This document shows positions 30,994 to 35,945 of a stretch of DNA of 35,945 nt, in pieces; position 1 is the first letter of the stretch, and every line of letters starts with the position of its first letter. The notes below the pieces were generated by a model. It was not told where the DNA came from, did no database searches, and worked only from the letters and a program-made list of their open reading frames with translations. The stretch comes from Opitutales bacterium (GTDB lineage: Bacteria; Verrucomicrobiota; Verrucomicrobiia; Opitutales; JAFGAQ01). The DNA is taken from NCBI GenBank assembly GCA_022361075.1, contig JAKSBQ010000247.1, positions 1-35,945 on the forward strand, read 5' to 3'. The position numbers were made by a program, and so were the translations under genes.

Positions 30994-32250
30994 ATGAATA
31001 AACTAAAACTCACGACTATCATCACTGGTATTATCGCATGCAGTTCCTCCACTCTGTTCGCTCAGGACAAAGTGGAGGAGTTCTTCAAATCGATTGTGCC
31101 TGAAGGAAAACTCTCGGTAAATTACCGACTACGCTCTGAAACCGTTGAACAAGATGGTGCCACAGACGACGCAGAGGCATTTACCCAGCGCTTGCGCCTT
31201 GGATATCTAACTCCCGAGATAGAAGGCTTCACTTTTTTCATTGAGGGCGAACTCGTAGACACGATCAATGACGAATCCGAATACAACGCGGCTGGCCGAT
31301 ATCCGGCTGGCCGTGGCAAACCCATCATCGCAGATCCAGCGGCAGAGGAACTCAATCAGCTCTGGGTAAATTTTAAGAATGAAGGAAATGCGCTCAAAGT
31401 CGGACGCCAAATCATCGCTCTCGATAACCAACGGTGGATCGGGCACGTCGGCTGGCGCCAAAACATCCAAACCTACGATGCAGTCACTTTTTCAAGCAGC
31501 GCCATCGCAGACTGGAAGCTCAGCTACGGCTACATCGACAAGGTTCACCGCATCTTTGGTGACGATTGGCCTGACAGAGCCGGTCCCATCGGGGAGTTTA
31601 ATTCCGACACCCATATTCTGAATGCGACCTACTCTGGTTTCGAATTTGGCAAACTTACGCTCTTCGGTTACCTGGTGGATCTCGAAGAAGCGGCAGCGGC
31701 CTCGTCAGCCACCTATGGATTACTTTTTGGTGGAAGCAAAAAGCTAAACGAAGATGGACATTCGCTTGTTTATAGCGTGTCGTTGGCAACCCAGTCGGAT
31801 TACGGAGACAATCCCAACAGCTACACTGCCACATACTTCGCGGGCGATCTCGCTTACAAGGTAAAAGCCTTCCAGGCAGGCATAGGCTACGAACTTCTCG
31901 GCAGCGACGACGGTGTGGCAGCTATATCGGCTCCGCTGGCGACACTTCACGCTTTCAATGGTTGGGCAGATGTATTTCTTGGAACCCCTGCTGGTGGGTT
32001 GAAAGACTTCTACCTCTACGCGACATACAAAATCCCTGTCGGAAACGGCATCGTGACTAAGCTTTTCTATCACGATTACGAAAGTGATCACTTTGATCAG
32101 GATCTTGGATCTGAGCTTAATTTACTTTTGGCATATAAACTCACAAAACAGCTCACTGCTGTTTTAAAATACGCAGACTTCGAGCAAGGAGACCCTTTCA
32201 CGGCTGCTAGTCGTAAAAAGCTAACCCTCCAGTTAGACTTCGTTTACTAG
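30994..32250 (+). CDS. Outer-membrane beta-barrel porin (alginate-export/DcaP-like)
   Basis: A 418-residue protein when started at ATG 30994, which has AGGAAG just upstream and leaves a clean signal peptide (MNKLKLTTIITGIIACSSST, cleavage after LFAQ). An upstream in-frame ATG at 30973 would add seven residues. The mature protein alternates hydrophobic and polar residues in strands (FTFFIEGELVDTIN, ALKVGRQIIALDNQRW, LNLLLAYKLTKQL) and ends in an aromatic residue, LQLDFVY, typical of outer-membrane barrels. The NQRWIGHVGWRQNIQTYDAV segment resembles the alginate-export family. Substrate unknown; it lies after the molybdenum operon but is separated by a 160-bp gap with its own likely promoter. 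Confidence 0.8.
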   Translation: MNKLKLTTIITGIIACSSSTLFAQDKVEEFFKSIVPEGKLSVNYRLRSETVEQDGATDDAEAFTQRLRLGYLTPEIEGFTFFIEGELVDTINDESEYNAAGRYPAGRGKPIIADPAAEELNQLWVNFKNEGNALKVGRQIIALDNQRWIGHVGWRQNIQTYDAVTFSSSAIADWKLSYGYIDKVHRIFGDDWPDRAGPIGEFNSDTHILNATYSGFEFGKLTLFGYLVDLEEAAAASSATYGLLFGGSKKLNEDGHSLVYSVSLATQSDYGDNPNSYTATYFAGDLAYKVKAFQAGIGYELLGSDDGVAAISAPLATLHAFNGWADVFLGTPAGGLKDFYLYATYKIPVGNGIVTKLFYHDYESDHFDQDLGSELNLLLAYKLTKQLTAVLKYADFEQGDPFTAASRKKLTLQLDFVY

Positions 32251-32290
32251 CATTGTTCGACGGAAACCCGTTAATGAAGAAAATGCCTTC

Positions 32291-32320
32291 TGCCTCCTCA
32301 GTGGGAGGCATTTTTTGTTT
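32291..32320 (+). terminator. Rho-independent terminator after the porin gene
   Basis: The stem TGCCTCC/GGAGGCA (32291-32297 and 32304-32310) with a 6-base loop is followed by TTTTTTGTTTTC. Confidence 0.85.
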
Positions 32321-32410
32321 TCTCTAAATCTCTTAGTTTTTCCTGGGTAGAATTTTCTCTCCCAGAGTCGGTTATTAACCATAGAATGCATCAAAAACCC
32401 ACAAAGTAAG

Positions 32411-32587
32411 ATGAACATAAAGATTAAAGAAGTCACTAACGAAAGTCCCTTTTGCCCCCACTGCGAAAAAGAGATTAAACAAGTGTTGATGAAGCGTATC
32501 CAACCAGGTGTCAGATATGTCTATTTCTGTGACAACTGTAAAAAGGTACTCAGTATCTCCCACCGAAAAACCAATTGGATGACGTAA
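32411..32587 (+). CDS. Small zinc-ribbon protein
   Basis: A 58-residue protein starting MNIKIKEVTNESPFCPHCEK and ending in HRKTNWMT. Two CxxC knuckles, FCPHCE and FCDNCK, separated by about 26 residues, would bind one zinc ion in a ribbon fold. Similar stand-alone zinc ribbons can contact DNA, RNA or proteins; no partner is evident. It lies alone between the porin terminator and the esterase gene. Confidence 0.65.
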   Translation: MNIKIKEVTNESPFCPHCEKEIKQVLMKRIQPGVRYVYFCDNCKKVLSISHRKTNWMT

Positions 32588-32859
32588 GGCATCCTCCACA
32601 AGTTGAATTTGAGTCACCTCGCCAAGAAACCTAGAGAAATTCTACCTTGGCGCCGCTCTGCGAACTTCGCGGGATCAGAAACTCCAGGTATCTACTTCCT
32701 CCTAAGTTCAGTGATTTCCGTGTGTTTTGTGGCTCCCTAATCCTCCATTCTTAAGTCCGTTACGCACCTCATGCATTCTATGGCGTTGCACGTTGCTTTT
32801 CTACGAACCTATCATATTTGTTCCTGCAACCTTAATCCCCATACTTAAACGAATATCAC
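32588..32859. other. Intergenic region before the esterase gene
   Basis: I see no gene, tRNA or strong hairpin here. The spacer presumably holds the esterase promoter. Confidence 0.5.
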
Positions 32860-33987
32860 ATGAAGAAATTGCTGTTTACCCTTGTCGCTAGCATCGCCGC
32901 TACCTGTGCGGCCCAGAATCCGTACTACGTTTCACCAATCATCCATGAAGATCACACCGTGACTTTCACCCTTTATGCCCCTGAGGCGAAGGAAGTCTAT
33001 GTCGACATTGTAAACAGCGGAACTGAAAGCACTGGCAAAGTCCTGATGGAGAAGAATGAAGACGGCTTCTGGACCAAAACACTCGGTCCTTTCGATCCAG
33101 AAATTTACTATTACCTGTTCCACACTGATGGCAGCAAACACTGTGATGTTCGCAATCCAAACATCAAGAAGTGGCTCTTCTCAGTCAGTGTTTTCGAGAT
33201 TCCTGGAGAAGCGGTCAAAGCCTACTCTCAACAAGAAATTCCACACGGAGTGGTCCAACTGCATCACTATCAATCCAGATTTTCTGGCAAACTACGCAAA
33301 ATGTGGGTCTATTTGCCGCCAAACTATTCGGAAGAAACCAAATACCCAGTCGCGTTCTTTCATCATGGATGGGGCGCGCAACCCAACGAGTGGATCGAGA
33401 ACGGACGAATCCACTTCATCGCCGATCATTTGATTAACGAGGGAAAGATGAAGCCCATGATCATTGTCATGCCGGAAGGGCATCCTGCAGGTCGAGAGAT
33501 TCTCAATACCCAACCCAATTTGAAAGACTTCAAAGTTTACCGCGCTAACAACAATCCCCACCTGGCCTCCGAACTGAAAGAATCCATCATCCCTTTTTTA
33601 GAAGAAGAATTCTCACTCGCAAAAGGTCCTGAAAACCGCGCCCTTATCGGAGCTTCAATGGGTGGTGAACAAGCCATCGAAATCGGCCTCACTCATTCCG
33701 ACACTTTCGCATTCATCATCGCCATGAGCGCTAGTTACTATCGCCAATACGAAAAAATGCCCGAACTCAACGAAAAGAAATCTGAAACGTTCGCGAACAA
33801 CAAACTCTTTCGCATCTGCTTCGGTGATCAGGAAATGGAGATGGGCAAAGGCGAACTCACTGGCTTTCGCCAATGGCTGACTGACAACGAAATCCCCTTC
33901 CAATGGTCCATCAGCAAAGGTGGCCACGAATGGGACACCTGGAGACGAGAACTATTGATATCGCTACCGTTGCTATTCCAATGGTAG
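32860..33987 (+). CDS. Exported CE1-like esterase with N-terminal carbohydrate-binding-like domain
   Basis: A 375-residue protein with a signal peptide (MKKLLFTLVASIAATCAAQ). Residues about 22-115 form an early-set domain similar to CBM48/E_set modules of feruloyl and acetyl-xylan esterases (VTFTLYAPEAKEVYVDI). Residues about 130-375 are an alpha/beta-hydrolase of the CE1/esterase D type: WVYLPPNY, HHGWGAQPNEW, the nucleophile elbow GASMGG with S266, and the catalytic His in GGHEWDTWR (H356). The likely reaction is removal of acyl or feruloyl groups from polysaccharides, in keeping with the neighbouring hydrolases and sulfatase. Exact substrate unknown. Confidence 0.87.
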   Translation: MKKLLFTLVASIAATCAAQNPYYVSPIIHEDHTVTFTLYAPEAKEVYVDIVNSGTESTGKVLMEKNEDGFWTKTLGPFDPEIYYYLFHTDGSKHCDVRNPNIKKWLFSVSVFEIPGEAVKAYSQQEIPHGVVQLHHYQSRFSGKLRKMWVYLPPNYSEETKYPVAFFHHGWGAQPNEWIENGRIHFIADHLINEGKMKPMIIVMPEGHPAGREILNTQPNLKDFKVYRANNNPHLASELKESIIPFLEEEFSLAKGPENRALIGASMGGEQAIEIGLTHSDTFAFIIAMSASYYRQYEKMPELNEKKSETFANNKLFRICFGDQEMEMGKGELTGFRQWLTDNEIPFQWSISKGGHEWDTWRRELLISLPLLFQW

Positions 33988-34033
33988 AGCTGATCATTCC
34001 TTATATGGACCGGATAGATGGTTAACAGATATT

Positions 34034-34119
34034 CGGACACATAGGTAACACATTTAGGATCTCAACGATGGGCATTATAATGCCCCCTGCCATGCCGTGG
34101 AAATGCACGACTATGTCCG
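34034..34119. repeat. Possible small inverted-repeat element
   Basis: CGGACACATAG (34034-34044) and CTATGTCCG (34111-34119) are inverted copies with a 2-base difference, bracketing the perfect 16-bp palindrome GGGCATTATAATGCCC (34070-34085). GGACACATAGGTAACA resembles sequence I remember at ends of some insertion sequences, so this may be a short non-autonomous remnant. Alternatively the palindrome is a terminator of the esterase gene. Confidence 0.4.
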
Positions 34120-34310
34120 AAACAAGAGTTCGTGACCTTTGATCGGGAGCCGGGCTCTGAAGCCTTCGTTTTAGTGCTGGTTTGAACAGATCAAGTCATT
34201 TTCACACAGTCTCAAATTAGAGTCAGATCAAGCACGCTCATGTGTTCGCGTATTCAGCTATATCATCCATTTTTAGATACTAACCCAATAGACCTGATAA
34301 AACAAATTTG

Positions 34311-34402
34311 ATGTACGCACCGTACACCTATGCTTATAAGGAGTCTACAACATTGCTTGTACGAAATGTACAACTATGAGTTTACGGTGCGTACAAGCGA
34401 AA
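34311..34402. repeat. Array D: four 23-bp-period dyad units, arms TTGTAC/GTACAA
   Basis: Units start at 34311, 34334, 34357 and 34380. Cores: atgtac gcacc gtacac; ttataa ggagt ctacaa; ttgtac gaaat gtacaa; gtttac ggtgc gtacaa. The geometry (6-5-6 plus 6) is identical to arrays A-C, but this copy is 20 kb outside the integron array and lacks the shared promoter module. It is followed by a purine-rich stretch as in the others. It lies about 190 bp upstream of the GH5-like gene. Confidence 0.85.
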
Positions 34403-34593
34403 CAAGAAAGAGCTGGGTTATAAAGGTCGATTCTTTGAGACATCCTTATCCAGATCATAATCAAGAGGTGGAATTCCAACTGCAGATACGAAGACAGGGA
34501 ATTTGACGTCTGAAACCTCCGAAAAATTAATTTGATGGTAATTTACAAATGAACGTTTAGGCTTTTCAATAACTTGATTAAAAGACCCCTAAA

Positions 34594-35667
34594 ATGATAA
34601 AGCGTGTCCATCATACCTCATTGTTAGTTTTTGCGACTATCAGCCTGTTTATATCTTCGGAAGCCGTTTCCGGCAGTGAATCCACAGAGCCCGATAAGGG
34701 TTTTTTCCCGCATGTTTTTAAAGCGGATTATTCGGATATGCGGGGCTTCATGTACGAGCCCAGTTATGCCTGGACAGAGACAGAAGCCTGGCACTATTTT
34801 GATGCCGAAGTTTTCGACTTGGAAATAGGCCGCGGCAAGAAGTATTTCCCGGGAATGAACGCTATCCGTACCAGCGTTTCAATAGAAGCCTGGCGCCGCA
34901 ATCCCGAACGGTTTATCGAAAACTTTCGCAAGTTCCTTGATATCGCTGAGAAACATGACGTAGTCGTAATGCCTATGCTATTTAACCGGTGGCATAATTT
35001 TCATCTCGATTATGGGGGCATCTATGTCGACCATTTCTGGAGAGACGATCAAAGTCACTACGACAAGTTCTTTGCTCCATTTGTTAATGATATTGTTTCT
35101 ACCTTTAAGGACGACCCGCGTATTTTTATGTGGGATATTGCCAATGAGCCCATGCATCAAACCGAAAAGTATCCCGACATACTTAAAGCAGAGCTAAACT
35201 GGATGCGCCGAATCTATAAAACGATTAAGCAAGCTGGCGCCAAAGCGCCCACTACGGTTGGCATTTGGGGAAATGCGCGGAACGGGATCCAACTTATAGA
35301 ACCTATTTCCGATGTATTGTCTGTGCATTCCTATAAACAACCTCATTTGACTGAGAAACGTTTTGAAACGCGATTGGATAATTGGGTCAGCTTTGCTCAG
35401 CAAAAGAGCAAACCGCTAGTCGTAACCGAGACTGCCTGGGGCCGGGATACGAATAAGGAACGGGCGGAAAACATGCGTTACGTTTTGGGTCAATTCGAAA
35501 AACGCAAGCTTGGGTTTATTCCGGTTATGTTGCATTGGAGCTACCGTATTGATTGCCATGACGACTCGGAAGGGTTGCCTGTTGGAAATATGCTCAATCT
35601 GGAGTTTATTAATAAAGACGGTAGCTTGCGCCCCGAGCATGACGTCGTAAGGGAATTCGGATTTTAA
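34594..35667 (+). CDS. Exported GH5-like (clan GH-A) glycoside hydrolase
   Basis: A 357-residue protein with an N-terminal signal segment (residues about 1-27, LLVFATISLFISSEAVSG). It has a TIM-barrel hydrolase pattern: PGMNAIRTSVSIEAWRRNP, VVVMPMLFNRWHNF, the acid/base Glu185 in WDIANEP and the nucleophile Glu279 in LVVTETAWG, then PVMLHWSYRID. The spacing fits clan GH-A enzymes such as GH5 cellulases and mannanases; exact family and substrate are uncertain. Base composition and codon use look slightly different from the esterase gene. It may be controlled by array D. It converges with the sulfatase gene, 24 bp apart. Confidence 0.82.
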   Translation: MIKRVHHTSLLVFATISLFISSEAVSGSESTEPDKGFFPHVFKADYSDMRGFMYEPSYAWTETEAWHYFDAEVFDLEIGRGKKYFPGMNAIRTSVSIEAWRRNPERFIENFRKFLDIAEKHDVVVMPMLFNRWHNFHLDYGGIYVDHFWRDDQSHYDKFFAPFVNDIVSTFKDDPRIFMWDIANEPMHQTEKYPDILKAELNWMRRIYKTIKQAGAKAPTTVGIWGNARNGIQLIEPISDVLSVHSYKQPHLTEKRFETRLDNWVSFAQQKSKPLVVTETAWGRDTNKERAENMRYVLGQFEKRKLGFIPVMLHWSYRIDCHDDSEGLPVGNMLNLEFINKDGSLRPEHDVVREFGF

Positions 35668-35691
35668 TGCCGGACGCGCTTTGTATATATA

Positions 35692-35945
35692 TCAATAGTT
35701 ATGTCCACCAAGGCTTTTAGTCCATTTTTTGGAGATCCCTTGAGCCAAACTTTCTTTGACCTTCACGTACTCGGATTTAAGGGATAGATTTTCGAACTCA
35801 TGAGGATCGATTTCGTGGTCGTATAATTCTTCCGTGCCGTCTGGGTAACGGATGTAGCGGTACCGATCACTGCGCACCGAAGCGTATTCTTCTCCATATG
35901 AAGTAAGAATGAGTCGTTTCTGTTTTCGTTCCGGATTTTCAATAA
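35692..35945 (-). CDS. Sulfatase, C-terminal part (runs off the window)
   Basis: The frame is open to the window end, giving about 84 residues of the C-terminus. The pattern VRSDRYRYIRYPDGTEELYD followed by HEIDPHEFENLS is typical of the C-terminal subdomain of type I (formylglycine-dependent) sulfatases, which hydrolyse sulfate esters of polysaccharides. The active-site CxPSR motif lies outside the window. With the GH5-like gene and the esterase it suggests degradation of sulfated marine polysaccharides. Confidence 0.88.
   Translation of the reverse strand, partial: IENPERKQKRLILTSYGEEYASVRSDRYRYIRYPDGTEELYDHEIDPHEFENLSLKSEYVKVKESLAQGISKKWTKSLGGHNY

Larger units (their letters stand above)
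33988..34593. other. Long intergenic region with a palindromic remnant and operator array D
   Basis: 606 bases without a convincing gene. It contains a 16-bp palindrome flanked by inverted repeats (34034-34119) and the tandem dyad array at 34311-34402. The last 190 bases before the GH5-like gene are AT-rich and probably hold its promoter. Confidence 0.6.

Noticed and set aside
32640-32860. tRNA or structured RNA before the esterase gene
   Set aside because: No cloverleaf arms or T-loop could be built; only short stems are possible.

Overview
The window looks like a chromosomal segment of a marine, polysaccharide-degrading bacterium, most likely a Verrucomicrobiota member of the Opitutae/Puniceicoccales type. 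This is inferred from the gene mix (exported GH2 and GH5-like hydrolases, a CE1-like esterase, a sulfatase, AcnB, NadA, hybrid kinases); no rRNA or other phylogenetic marker is present. No tRNA or rRNA gene was recognised.

Layout. (1) 1-1164: 3' part of aconitase B. (2) About 1451-13847: an array of promoter-poor cassettes separated by 14 attC-like integron recombination sites, with no integrase in the window, so a CALIN-type array (cluster of attC sites lacking an integron integrase). For eight cassettes the first bases after the recombination point are the exact reverse complement of the 5' core of the attC at the far end of the same cassette, as expected for cassettes that were once circles. 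Cargo: a DUF4365-like nuclease, two membrane proteins, a frameshifted HEPN-domain gene, two exported proteins, a serine beta-lactamase-like hydrolase, a CopG-type antitoxin with a broken partner, a uracil-DNA-glycosylase-family protein, a RelB/ParE-like pair and a Phd/RelE-like pair with a frameshifted toxin. A 2.8-kb GH2 gene lies antisense inside the array without good attC borders. (3) 13877-17686, minus strand: MFS transporter and nadA, a TPR protein, a Fur-like regulator lacking the usual metal ligands, and a peroxiredoxin. (4) 17848-24440, minus strand: cheR, a broken cheB, a three-receiver hybrid histidine kinase and a receiver-PAS-kinase, with a divergent single-domain response regulator. 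(5) 25158-30833, plus strand: tyrS, then a molybdenum cofactor operon moaE-moaD-MOSC-mogA-moeA-moaC-moaA. (6) 30994-35945: a porin, a small zinc-ribbon protein, a CE1-like esterase, a GH5-like hydrolase and the 3' end of a sulfatase.

The most unusual signal is a family of non-coding cassettes (1451-1801, 8467-8810, 9373-9679). Each carries four or five tandem units with an exact 23-bp period. Each unit is a 17-bp imperfect dyad (6-bp arm, 5-bp centre, 6-bp arm) followed by 6 bp. The arm sequence is uniform within a cassette but different in each: AGTGTG/CACACT, GTCAAA/TTTGAC, TTGGAA/TTCCAA. Downstream all three share a module of about 95 bp containing a candidate sigma70 promoter with a 17-bp spacer, pointing at the next cassette gene. 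A fourth array of identical geometry but different arms (TTGTAC/GTACAA) lies 25 kb away at 34311-34402, upstream of the GH5-like gene and outside the integron. I read these as modular operator arrays, partly mobilised as promoter cassettes; the geometry is seen directly, the function is inference.
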